Shown here in pieces: positions 1 to 8,081 of a stretch of DNA of 37,685 nucleotides. Position numbers and translations under genes: made by a program. A model generated the notes under the pieces. That model made no database searches. It saw only the letters and a list, made by a program, of their open reading frames with translations, and was not told the origin of the DNA. The number at the start of each line of letters is the position of its first letter. Position 1 is the first letter of the stretch. This stretch comes from Bacillota bacterium (GTDB lineage Bacteria; Bacillota; Clostridia; Lachnospirales; Lachnospiraceae), in contig JAEZUM010000047.1 of NCBI GenBank assembly GCA_023421075.1, positions 1 to 37,685 on the forward strand, given 5' to 3'.

Positions 1-8
1 AGGTTGTG

Positions 9-821
9 ATGTTAGGGTTGGATAAAAAGCTTACGTTATACGGCTTTAACAACCTCACAAAAACACTTAGCTTCAACATTTATGATGTATGCTATGCAAA
101 AAGTGAGAGGGAACAGAAAGATTATATTGCTTATATCGATGAACAATACAACTCGGAACGTTTAACGAAAATTTTAGTTGACGTTACAGAGATGATTGGT
201 GCCCATATTCTGAACATATCAAAACAGGATTATGACCCGCAGGGTGCATCGGTTAATATTTTAATTGCTGAGGGCTCCTTGTCCTCGGATCATATCGACG
301 AATCCTGTAATCAGGGTAATACTTTTATCGCGAATAGAGATACGGTTCATGCACATCTCGATAAAAGTCATGTTACTGTTCATACCTTCCCGGAGCATCA
401 CCCGGACAATTCGATTTCCACTTTTCGTGTAGATATCGATGTTTCAACCTGTGGTGAGATATCGCCGCTAAACGCATTGGATTATCTGATCGGAAGCTTT
501 GATTCCGATATTATTACCATAGATTACCGTGTAAGAGGTTTTACCAGAGATCTGCACGGCATGAAATATTTTATTGACCATGATATAACCTCCATCCAGG
601 ATTATATTGATGATCAGACCTTAACCAGATATGATGCGATTGATGTTAACGTATATCAATCGAATATCTTCCACACGAAGATGCTGATTAAAGAGATTGA
701 GTTACAGAACTATCTCTTTAACAAGGATGTTTATGAGTTGCCGCCAAAGCAGAGACTCGACATCACCAACAGTCTTCGTAAGGAAATGATTGAAATCTTC
801 AGTGGTATGAATATCTATTAA
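9..821 (+). CDS. speD: S-adenosylmethionine decarboxylase proenzyme, long enterobacterial-type
   Basis: The enzyme decarboxylates S-adenosylmethionine to supply the aminopropyl donor for spermidine synthase. About 270 residues, the length of the E. coli-type enzyme rather than the short Bacillus type (about 120 residues). The self-cleavage site is visible as Lys119-Ser120 in LDKSHVTVHTFPE; this serine becomes the pyruvoyl cofactor. Other family blocks are GFNNLTK near the N-terminus, YDPQGASV, FRVDIDVSTCG and DIITIDYRVRGFTRD. The ATG at 9 follows an AGG at 1-3, but the rest of the ribosome binding site is outside the window, and a GTG at 6 is also possible. It is the first gene visible of the polyamine cluster; speA begins 75 bp downstream. 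Family assignment is very secure; only the exact start is open. Confidence 0.95.
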   Translation: MLGLDKKLTLYGFNNLTKTLSFNIYDVCYAKSEREQKDYIAYIDEQYNSERLTKILVDVTEMIGAHILNISKQDYDPQGASVNILIAEGSLSSDHIDESCNQGNTFIANRDTVHAHLDKSHVTVHTFPEHHPDNSISTFRVDIDVSTCGEISPLNALDYLIGSFDSDIITIDYRVRGFTRDLHGMKYFIDHDITSIQDYIDDQTLTRYDAIDVNVYQSNIFHTKMLIKEIELQNYLFNKDVYELPPKQRLDITNSLRKEMIEIFSGMNIY

Positions 822-830
822 TAATATATG

Positions 831-876
831 TCTGCGATAAAAAGATCGGAGCGATCCGTTTATCTTTATTCGCAGA
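831..876 (+). other. Imperfect intercistronic hairpin between speD and speA
   Basis: TCTGCGA (831-837) pairs with TCGCAGA (870-876). After bulges, TAAA/TTTA, GAT/ATC and CGGA/TCCG close on a GCGA loop, which has the GNRA form. No T-tract follows, so it does not look like a terminator. It ends just before the speA ribosome binding site (about 880-893) and could be an RNA-processing or stabilising structure. Its role is inference. Confidence 0.45.
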
Positions 877-896
877 TTGGTGAGGTGGAGGAGAGC

Positions 897-2345
897 ATGA
901 AGTATACGCAAGCAAATTCACCCATTCACGAAGCGTTATTAAGACATAAAAAAAATCGTGTTGTACCTTTTGATGTACCGGGACATAAGGGCGGTAGAGG
1001 AACCCCTGAGCTTACCGAATTTCTAGGAATCGATTGCTTAAAGGTGGATGTGAATTCTATGAAGCCATTGGATAATCTAATTCATCCGGTATCGGTCATA
1101 AAAGCTGCTGAGGAACTGGCCGCTGAGGCGTTTGGTGCAGATGCGGCTTTTTTTATGGTCAATGGTACGACGGCTGCGGTACAAGCCATGATTATGTCCA
1201 CCTGCAAAGCAGGTGATGAGATCATCATGCCACGAAATGTACATCGCAGTTCGATCAATGCGCTGGTTGTATGTGGTGCCAATCCCGTCTACGTGAATCC
1301 GGGAGTGAATCATCAGTTAGGAATTCCGCTTGGAATGTCAGTGGAGGATGTTAAGCGAGCGATCACAGAGCATCCGCAGGCGAAGGCTATCTTAATCAAT
1401 AACCCGACCTATTACGGAATTTGTTCGAATTTGAAGGAAATTGTTGCATTAGCACATGAATATAATATCAAGGTACTGGTGGACGAAGCCCATGGAGCAC
1501 ACTTTTATTTTGGCGAAGGACTTCCGATCAGTGCAATGGCTGCCGGTGCCGACATGGCTGCCATCAGTATGCATAAGACGGGTGGTTCCTTAACGCAGAG
1601 CTCCTTTCTGGTATGTAAAAATGATATCGATCCGGGTTATGTCAGACAGATTATCAATCTGACTCAGACCACCAGCGGTTCTTATCTGCTATTATCCTCC
1701 TTGGATCTCGCCAGAAAGAATCTGGTTCTCAACGGACGGGAGATTGTAGCCAAGACCATTGATCTAGCGGAATATGCAAGAAATGAAATTAATAAAGCCG
1801 GTGGTTATTATGCGTTCTCCCAGGAGCTGAGTAACGGGGATACGGTTTATGATTTTGATCGTACAAAGCTTTCTATTCATACCGGTGAGATCGGCCTTGC
1901 CGGAGTTGAGGTATATGATCTCTTACGGGATGAATATGATATCCAGATTGAATTTGGGGACATCGGAAATATCCTTGCGGTAATTACAGCCGGTGATCGT
2001 GCTTTTGAGATCGAACGTTTGGTATCCGCACTATCTGAAATAAAGCGTATCTACGGTAAGGACAAGGTGGGTATGCTAAATCATGAATATATCGATCCGG
2101 AAGTGGTACTAACTCCACAGAAGGCGTTCTATAGTGATAAGAAATCCGTGTTGCTTCAGGATGGTATCGGACATATCTCCGGGGAGTTCGTTATGTGTTA
2201 TCCTCCGGGAATACCGATTCTTGCACCGGGAGAACGAATCACGAAGGATATCATCGACTATATTCTATATGCGAAGGAAAAGGGAAGCTCCCTGACCGGA
2301 CCGCAGGATATGAAGGTCGAGCATATAAATATTGTTGATTTTTAA
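897..2345 (+). CDS. speA: Arginine decarboxylase, PLP fold-type I (Orn/Lys/Arg decarboxylase family)
   Basis: The enzyme should decarboxylate arginine to agmatine, feeding the agmatinase two genes downstream. 482 residues from the ATG at 897, typical of the Bacillus SpeA-type family. The N-terminal block FDVPGHKGGRG, the cofactor-contact motif DEAHGAHF and the PLP lysine in SMHKTGG (Lys227) are all present. I chose 897 because it has a strong site (GAGGTGGAGG) ahead of it; the in-frame ATG at 828 has none and falls at the edge of a hairpin. Lysine or ornithine as substrate cannot be excluded by sequence alone, but the adjacent agmatinase argues for arginine. Confidence 0.88.
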   Translation: MKYTQANSPIHEALLRHKKNRVVPFDVPGHKGGRGTPELTEFLGIDCLKVDVNSMKPLDNLIHPVSVIKAAEELAAEAFGADAAFFMVNGTTAAVQAMIMSTCKAGDEIIMPRNVHRSSINALVVCGANPVYVNPGVNHQLGIPLGMSVEDVKRAITEHPQAKAILINNPTYYGICSNLKEIVALAHEYNIKVLVDEAHGAHFYFGEGLPISAMAAGADMAAISMHKTGGSLTQSSFLVCKNDIDPGYVRQIINLTQTTSGSYLLLSSLDLARKNLVLNGREIVAKTIDLAEYARNEINKAGGYYAFSQELSNGDTVYDFDRTKLSIHTGEIGLAGVEVYDLLRDEYDIQIEFGDIGNILAVITAGDRAFEIERLVSALSEIKRIYGKDKVGMLNHEYIDPEVVLTPQKAFYSDKKSVLLQDGIGHISGEFVMCYPPGIPILAPGERITKDIIDYILYAKEKGSSLTGPQDMKVEHINIVDF

Positions 2346-2371
2346 TTTTAAGAAAGGCACGGTGTTTGCAT

Positions 2372-3223
2372 ATGGAGCTATGGTATTCCGAACATCATTC
2401 GGAGCATGTCAGATTATCCTTAAAGGTAAAAGAGCAGCTGTACAGTAAACAGAGTGATTTTCAACATATCGCAATCCTCGATACGGAGGAATTCGGTCGT
2501 GCTTTGACCTTGGATGGTTGCCTGATGGTAACGGAGAAAGACGAATTTATCTATCATGATATGATTGTTCATGTACCGATGGCAACAAATCTGGATATTA
2601 AAAAGGTTCTGGTTATCGGCGCCGGAGACGGCGGAACCATTCGTGAATTGACCAGATATACGAGTATTGAACGAATCGATATGGTGGAGATCGATGAGAT
2701 GGTAGTGGAAGCGTGCAGGGAGCATCTGCCTCAGACTGCAGAGAAGCTCACCGACCCCAGAGTACACATCTATTTTGAAGACGGACTTAAGTTCGTTCGT
2801 CGCTGTACCAATGAATATGATTTGATTTTGGTTGACTCAACGGATCCTTTTGGTCCCGGAGAGGGATTATTTACAAAGGAATTCTACGGTAACTGTTTTA
2901 ATGCCCTGACTGACACCGGTATATTGGTGAATCAGCATGAAAGTACCTTTTATGCCTCCTATGTGGATGCCATGAAGCGTGCACATCAGAGAATTAAAGA
3001 AACCTTCCCGATTGCTAAAGTATATCAGGCACATATTCCGACGTATCCGAGCGGACACTGGCTCTTTGGCTATGCCAGTAAGCATTATGATCCGGTTCTT
3101 GATCTTAAGGAGGCGGACTGGAACGCACTTGGTTTAAAGACAAAATATTATAATACGAAGCTGCATGTCGGATGCTTCGCACTTCCCAATTATGTAAAGG
3201 AGCAGTTAAATGAATATGAATAG
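2372..3223 (+). CDS. speE: Spermidine synthase (polyamine aminopropyltransferase)
   Basis: The enzyme transfers the aminopropyl group of decarboxylated SAM to putrescine. 283 residues, matching the Bacillus type. The N-terminus MELWYSEHH, the nucleotide-binding GAGDGGTIREL, the acidic VEIDEMVVEA and the catalytic-loop VDSTDPFGPGEGLF are diagnostic. The ATG at 2372 is preferred to a TTG at 2366 because family members begin at MELWY, although AGAAAGG (2351-2357) is better spaced for the TTG. It follows speA by 26 bp and overlaps speB by 14 bp, so it is in the same operon. Because a second spermidine route follows, an alternative acceptor is possible, but nothing in the sequence shows this. Confidence 0.93.
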   Translation: MELWYSEHHSEHVRLSLKVKEQLYSKQSDFQHIAILDTEEFGRALTLDGCLMVTEKDEFIYHDMIVHVPMATNLDIKKVLVIGAGDGGTIRELTRYTSIERIDMVEIDEMVVEACREHLPQTAEKLTDPRVHIYFEDGLKFVRRCTNEYDLILVDSTDPFGPGEGLFTKEFYGNCFNALTDTGILVNQHESTFYASYVDAMKRAHQRIKETFPIAKVYQAHIPTYPSGHWLFGYASKHYDPVLDLKEADWNALGLKTKYYNTKLHVGCFALPNYVKEQLNEYE

Positions 3224-4058
3224 AAATATCCATACCTTTATTGCTTGTGATCATGAATATGATGACAGTGATATTGTATTATTTGGTGCTCCCTTCGACG
3301 GGACAACCTCTTATCGACCGGGCACCCGGTTCGCCAGCGCAGCAATCCGTAATGAGAGCTATGGAATAGAGACCTACAGTCCATACCTGGACGAGGATCT
3401 GTTGGATCGTCGAATTTTTGATGCAGGCGATCTGGAATTTGGCTTTGGGAATACCGAGAGAGTGTTAAATACAATTGAAGAGATGACAGCCGGTATTCTG
3501 GAAGATAACAAAAAACCGCTTATGATAGGTGGGGAACACCTTGTGACCTTAGGAAGCGTCAGAGCAGTTGCCAAGAAGTATCTGAATCTTCATATCATTC
3601 ATTTTGATGCACATGCCGATCTACGGGATGATTATTTAGGAGAGAAATTGTCCCATGCAACGGTAATGAGACGTTGCCACGAAATCATTGGAGATGATCG
3701 GATCTTTCAATTTGGTATCCGCAGCGGTGATCGTGAAGAATTCTTATGGGCGAAGGAGCATGTCTTTACCCAGAAATTCAATCTGGATGGGATCGATCAG
3801 GTTGTAGAACAGCTTAAGGATAAACCGGTTTATCTTACAATTGATCTTGATGTCCTCGATCCTTCCGTCTTTCCCGGAACCGGTACACAGGAAGCCGGCG
3901 GAGTTACCTTCATGGAGCTGCTTCGCGCTCTGAACAAGGTATTCAAGCTGAATATTGTAGCGATGGATATGAATGAATTATCCCCTATCTATGACCAGAG
4001 TGGAGCGTCAACCGCGCTCGCCTGCAAATTGCTGCGAGAGCTGCTTTTACAATTATAG
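3210..4058 (+). CDS. speB: Agmatinase (ureohydrolase family)
   Basis: The enzyme hydrolyses agmatine to putrescine and urea. 282 residues. The binuclear manganese site of ureohydrolases is visible in order: the histidine of GGEHLVTLGS, the HFDAHADLRDDY block, and the aspartates of TIDLDVLDP. GGVTF and MDMNELSP follow. AAAGGAG at 3196-3202 lies 7 bp before the ATG at 3210, which overlaps the end of speE and implies translational coupling. It completes an arginine to agmatine to putrescine route with speA. Other ureohydrolases such as arginase are possible in principle, but the operon makes agmatinase much more likely. Confidence 0.92.
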   Translation: MNMNRNIHTFIACDHEYDDSDIVLFGAPFDGTTSYRPGTRFASAAIRNESYGIETYSPYLDEDLLDRRIFDAGDLEFGFGNTERVLNTIEEMTAGILEDNKKPLMIGGEHLVTLGSVRAVAKKYLNLHIIHFDAHADLRDDYLGEKLSHATVMRRCHEIIGDDRIFQFGIRSGDREEFLWAKEHVFTQKFNLDGIDQVVEQLKDKPVYLTIDLDVLDPSVFPGTGTQEAGGVTFMELLRALNKVFKLNIVAMDMNELSPIYDQSGASTALACKLLRELLLQL

Positions 4059-4090
4059 AGTGTAAATATAAGAATAAAGGAGAAATGACG

Positions 4091-5296
4091 ATGAGCAAAG
4101 CATTGATTATCGGAGCCGGCGGAGTAGCCGGAGTAGTAATTCATAAATGTTGCCAGAATTCGGACGTATTTGAGGAGATCTGTATTGCAAGCAGAACCAA
4201 GTCCAAATGCGACGCTTATAAGGCACAGGTTGAAGCAAAGGGTTATAAGACAAAGGTTAGTACTGCTCAGGTGGATGCAGATAATACGGATGAGGTAATT
4301 GCACTGATTAATCAGTTCCAGCCGGATATTGTGATTAATGTAGCGCTGCCTTATCAGGATCTGACCATTATGGATGCCTGCCTGGCTACAAAGGTAGATT
4401 ATCTGGATACCGCCAACTATGAGCCAAAGGATATTCCCAAGTTCGAATACAGTTGGCAGTGGGCTTACAAGGAGCGCTTTGAGAAGGCTGGAATTACAGC
4501 AATTCTAGGCTGCGGCTTTGATCCCGGAGTAACTCAGGTATTCTCTGCATATGCTCTGAAGCATTATTTTGATGAGATCCATACTATTGATATTCTGGAT
4601 GCCAATGCGGGTGATCATGGTTATCCTTTTGCTACCAATTTCAATCCTGAGATTAATATTCGCGAGATCACTGCCAATGGAAGTTATTTTGAGAATGGTA
4701 AATTCCATGAGACAGAGCCTCTGGAGGTTAAAAGAGTATACAACTTCCCGGAGATCGGTCCAAAGGATATGTATCTGTTACACCATGAGGAGATGGAATC
4801 CTTAGCAATTAATATTCCGGGAGTAAAGAGAATTCGTTTCTTTATGACCTTTTCGGAGAGATATATTACGCATTTAAGAGTTCTTGAGAATGTTGGAATG
4901 ACCTCCATTGAACCCATTGATTTTGAAGGGCATCAGATCATTCCGTTACAATTCTTGAAAGCAGTTCTTCCGGATCCGGCTTCCTTAGGACCCAGAACCA
5001 AGGGTAAGACCAATATCGGGTGTATCTACACCGGTGTGAAGGATGGCAAGGAAGTTAGCTACTATGTATATAACGTATGCGATCATGAGGAATGCTACCG
5101 TGAAGTAGGTTCTCAGGCAATTTCCTATACGACGGGTGTTCCGGCGATGATCGGTGCGAAGATGGTATTAGAGGGAAGATGGAAGAAGCCCGGCGTATAT
5201 AATGTAGAAGAGATGGATCCAGATCCGTTCATGGCAGAGTTAAATCGCTGCGGATTACCTTGGAAAGAAAGCTTCGATCCGGAGATGGTACAATAA
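4091..5296 (+). CDS. Carboxyspermidine/carboxynorspermidine dehydrogenase (saccharopine dehydrogenase-like)
   Basis: The expected reaction condenses putrescine with aspartate semialdehyde and reduces the product with NADPH to carboxyspermidine. 401 residues, with an N-terminal Rossmann motif SKALIIGAGGVAGVV, the later LDTANYEPKD block and CGFDPGVTQVFSAYA, typical of this branch rather than lysine-pathway saccharopine enzymes. AAAGGAG ends 8 bp before the ATG at 4091 but only 2 bp before the ATG at 4085, so 4091 is the likely start. It follows speB by 32 bp. The nspC partner downstream supports the assignment; carboxynorspermidine activity is also possible. Confidence 0.88.
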   Translation: MSKALIIGAGGVAGVVIHKCCQNSDVFEEICIASRTKSKCDAYKAQVEAKGYKTKVSTAQVDADNTDEVIALINQFQPDIVINVALPYQDLTIMDACLATKVDYLDTANYEPKDIPKFEYSWQWAYKERFEKAGITAILGCGFDPGVTQVFSAYALKHYFDEIHTIDILDANAGDHGYPFATNFNPEINIREITANGSYFENGKFHETEPLEVKRVYNFPEIGPKDMYLLHHEEMESLAINIPGVKRIRFFMTFSERYITHLRVLENVGMTSIEPIDFEGHQIIPLQFLKAVLPDPASLGPRTKGKTNIGCIYTGVKDGKEVSYYVYNVCDHEECYREVGSQAISYTTGVPAMIGAKMVLEGRWKKPGVYNVEEMDPDPFMAELNRCGLPWKESFDPEMVQ

Positions 5297-5317
5297 TTAC
5301 GATATAAAGTATATATT

Positions 5318-5367
5318 ATGAGGATGTTGCAGAATACCATTAACACGGTACTCTGTAACAGCCTCAT
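5318..5367 (+). terminator. Imperfect 21-bp inverted repeat after the carboxyspermidine dehydrogenase gene
   Basis: Arms 5318-5338 and 5347-5367 pair over 21 positions with three mismatches (outer ATGAGG/CCTCAT, loop of 8). It starts 22 bp after the stop codon. Only a weak T/A-rich stretch follows and an A-run comes at 5381, so termination is plausible but not clear. The rest of 5368-5585 is AT-rich with no gene that I can see; a weak GCCTTA/TAAGGC repeat lies at 5466-5498. Confidence 0.45.
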
Positions 5368-5585
5368 CTATCTATTAGGCAAAAAAATATTATTCTCGAA
5401 TTTCGTATTAATAATTGTATTTAATAATTTGATGAAAATGAGGTTAAATCTTCAAAAAATCAATCGCCTTAACCGATGAAAACGTCACATTGTAAGGCTA
5501 ATTCATTTCTTAAGTTTTCATAGATAAATTATTATTATCTTTTAAATATAACTATAAATTAATTTGACATGAAAGGAGTATTTAT

Positions 5586-6719
5586 ATGAATATAGATTTT
5601 AGTCAAGTCATTACTCCCTCCTATGTAGTGGATGAAGGCCTGCTACGTAACAACCTTGAGATTATGCAACAGGTTATGGATCGTACCGGATGCGAGATCC
5701 TGTTAGCACAAAAGGCATATTCCATGTATGCAACGTATCCTTTAATTGGGAAATACTTAAGCGGAACAACTGCAAGCTCCTTATTCGAGGCGAAGCTTGG
5801 TGCCGAAGAGATGGGAAAGGAGGTACATATCTTTTCCCCTGCTTATAAAGAGAGCGAGTTTGATGAGATTCTGGAGCTCTGTGATCATATAGTCTTCAAT
5901 TCTGTAGCCCAATGGGAGAAATATAAACAAAAGGTTCAAAGCAGCTCAAAGAAGGTATCCTGTGGTCTTCGTATCAACCCGGAATACTCTGAGATAGAGA
6001 CGGATATGTATAATCCTTGTTTTACCGGTTCCCGTTTTGGAATACGATTACATGCGCTTGAGGTGGCAGATCTGACAGGGATTGAAGGCTTGCATTTTCA
6101 TACCATGTGTGAACAGAATTCCGATGTCCTTGAGAGAACCCTTCAGGTGGTAGAAGAGAAATTCGGTCATTTAATGTCCGGTATGAAATGGATTAATTTT
6201 GGTGGAGGTCATCATATCACAAGAAATGATTATGATATAGAGACTCTGGTTCGTTGCATCAACCATGTAAAGAAAACGTATGATGTTCAGGTATACTTAG
6301 AACCCGGAGAAGCGGTGGCGTTGAATGCAGGTTTTCTGGTCAGTACCGTTCTGGAATTAAATGAGAACGGGATCCCTCTTGCCATCCTCGACACCTCAGC
6401 AGCCTGTCATATGCCGGATGTTCTGGAGATGCCCTATCGTCCGAATATTATTGGTGCCGGTATGCCTGATCAGAATCCGTACACCTATCGTTTGGGCGGT
6501 CCTACCTGCCTTGCCGGTGATGTAATCGGAGACTATTCCTTCAAGGAACCACTACAGGTAGGAGATCGACTGGTATTTTGCGATATGGCCATTTATTCCA
6601 TGGTAAAGAATAATACCTTCAATGGTATCAATTTACCCTCCATCTATCTGAATACAGAAGGGGAAGGAATTAAACTGATCCGTCATTTTGGATATGAGGA
6701 TTTTAAGAGCAGATTATAA
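5586..6719 (+). CDS. nspC: Carboxynorspermidine/carboxyspermidine decarboxylase
   Basis: A PLP enzyme of the alanine-racemase fold that decarboxylates carboxyspermidine to spermidine. 377 residues, usual for NspC. The PLP lysine is Lys43 in LLAQKAYS. The glycine-rich phosphate site is INFGGGHH, the EPGEAVAL block follows, and the family-specific CHMPDVLEMPYRP lies near residue 280. GAAAGGAG at 5570-5577 sits 8 bp before the ATG. A 289-bp gap separates it from the dehydrogenase, so it may have its own promoter, though I could not find a convincing one. With the preceding gene it forms a complete SAM-independent spermidine route. The family is secure; preference between carboxyspermidine and carboxynorspermidine is not visible. 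Confidence 0.92.
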   Translation: MNIDFSQVITPSYVVDEGLLRNNLEIMQQVMDRTGCEILLAQKAYSMYATYPLIGKYLSGTTASSLFEAKLGAEEMGKEVHIFSPAYKESEFDEILELCDHIVFNSVAQWEKYKQKVQSSSKKVSCGLRINPEYSEIETDMYNPCFTGSRFGIRLHALEVADLTGIEGLHFHTMCEQNSDVLERTLQVVEEKFGHLMSGMKWINFGGGHHITRNDYDIETLVRCINHVKKTYDVQVYLEPGEAVALNAGFLVSTVLELNENGIPLAILDTSAACHMPDVLEMPYRPNIIGAGMPDQNPYTYRLGGPTCLAGDVIGDYSFKEPLQVGDRLVFCDMAIYSMVKNNTFNGINLPSIYLNTEGEGIKLIRHFGYEDFKSRL

Positions 6720-6771
6720 AAGGATGTAATAAAAGAAAATCATAAAATTAAGAATTACAGAGGTATAAAAA

Positions 6772-6827
6772 GGATGTCTTATCACCCGGGTGGTCGTAAA
6801 ACCATGGTGATAGGACATCCTTATTTT
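6772..6827. terminator. Bidirectional intrinsic terminator between nspC and the sortase gene
   Basis: GGATGTCTTATCACC (6772-6786) pairs with GGTGATAGGACATCC (6806-6820) over 15 bp with one G-U wobble. TTATTTTATAG follows on the plus strand, and an A-run (AAAAA before 6772) gives a T-tract on the minus strand. It lies between two converging genes and can serve both. Confidence 0.88.
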
Positions 6828-6838
6828 ATAGCTACATC

Positions 6839-7894
6839 TTAATTAAGGTTCGCTTCTTCTAACGAAGTATACCACTTAATTTCTCCATTTTTGAGGGCTT
6901 CTTGAAAGGTCTCGGTCAGCTTCGGTGCCTTACCTCCATAGCGGTAATAGTAGGAGTAAGGATAGAGTGGTTCCGGATTGAGGGTTACATTATCTACCTC
7001 GACATTGGGGTCTTCCCCTTCTCTGACCTTTCGGGCAACGATTACAGTACGATAATTCTTTACCTCATAGGAACAGGTAGATAATGTGAGAAGCTGGTCA
7101 TTTTCATTAATATCTACAACGTCGATATTGAATATGGAGCGAATCTTAAGCTGGTAAACATATTCCAGAAAATCATCGGCATCCTTGAAGTCAGGTCTGG
7201 TGTAATTGAAGAGTTCTTCTTTCTCGGAACCACCATTGGTGATAAAGACAGAGAATATCTTCCATTGCCCGGTCTGATAGATGGTATCAAAGTTGATCAC
7301 CGGCCTGTCTTTGTAATACTCAAGCTCCTTATAATTGATCAGATAGTGGAACATGTTATCGGTAGAAGTCATATTGTGTCCGTGAATAGTTAGATTCTGC
7401 GAATTCTGTTCTACGGAGCATTTATAATCCAGAAATAAGCTACCGGCCTTTAATTCCTGCTTTTCGATATCATGGTTCAGATAGTATTCCGGATCATCAT
7501 AGCCGGATTGCATTACCACATAATCAATATTCGATTGAGGTACGGTAATCCAGCCCTTAACATCTTCATTTACAGCCAATAAATCTCTAAATGGAAGAAG
7601 TCTTCCAAGACTGTCTCGATTCGGATCGTTAACTAGTACGGTATCCTCTGAGTTAACAACAGAAGAGTCAGCCTCTGGGGTGGTCATAGTATTTTCATCC
7701 GGTTCAGGAGCATAGGTAACAGCGTTTTGCTCAGGATTTGATGAATTTGGATTATAAAGATTGCTTGTCTTTTCGATTGACTGTCTAATTCGGTAAGGTG
7801 TTATAAAAATCTCATTCACGAACAGGAATGCAAACACCAGAAATCCGATGAAGAAAGCAATTCGTAGTAGCTTATAACGATTATTCTCTGACAT
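6839..7894 (-). CDS. Class B sortase
   Basis: A membrane-anchored cysteine transpeptidase that attaches sorting-signal proteins to the cell wall. 351 residues. A short cytoplasmic tail is followed by one membrane segment (about residues 10-30), a Pro/Glu/Asn-rich linker, then the catalytic domain. Catalytic residues are visible: His173 in IHGHNM, Cys274 in LSTCSYE and Arg282 in NYRTVIVAR, with the long insertion between His and Cys typical of class B. The start at 7894 has AAAGGGG 8 bp upstream; an ATG at 7918 is less well placed. No protein with a sorting signal is encoded in this window, so the substrate is elsewhere. It is transcribed away from the carboxypeptidase gene. Confidence 0.9.
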   Translation of the reverse strand: MSENNRYKLLRIAFFIGFLVFAFLFVNEIFITPYRIRQSIEKTSNLYNPNSSNPEQNAVTYAPEPDENTMTTPEADSSVVNSEDTVLVNDPNRDSLGRLLPFRDLLAVNEDVKGWITVPQSNIDYVVMQSGYDDPEYYLNHDIEKQELKAGSLFLDYKCSVEQNSQNLTIHGHNMTSTDNMFHYLINYKELEYYKDRPVINFDTIYQTGQWKIFSVFITNGGSEKEELFNYTRPDFKDADDFLEYVYQLKIRSIFNIDVVDINENDQLLTLSTCSYEVKNYRTVIVARKVREGEDPNVEVDNVTLNPEPLYPYSYYYRYGGKAPKLTETFQEALKNGEIKWYTSLEEANLN

Positions 7895-7932
7895 TCCATC
7901 AACCCCTTTGTGTAACATCTGTTATTTACTTC

Positions 7933-7961
7933 ATTATACAATGCATAAACTAGGGAGTAAA
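7933..7961 (-). promoter_or_regulatory. Sigma-A promoter for the sortase gene
   Basis: Read on the minus strand: TTTACT (7961-7956), 17-bp spacer, perfect TATAAT (7938-7933). The expected start of transcription near 7926 gives a leader of about 30 nt to the start codon at 7894. Confidence 0.6.
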
Positions 7962-8081
7962 GTTGATTTCTGTCCTTTGTTTATTGAGCCTATTCTTTGA
8001 ATAAGACTTCTTTGGTCAAGTGATGTAAAAGATGAATATTCTGAGCCTTTTACAATAAATTTAGAGTAAGGAAGGAAAGGG

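Noticed and set aside
828..896. N-terminal extension of speA from the ATG at 828
   Set aside because: No ribosome binding site before 828, the segment forms a hairpin, and family members begin near the ATG at 897.
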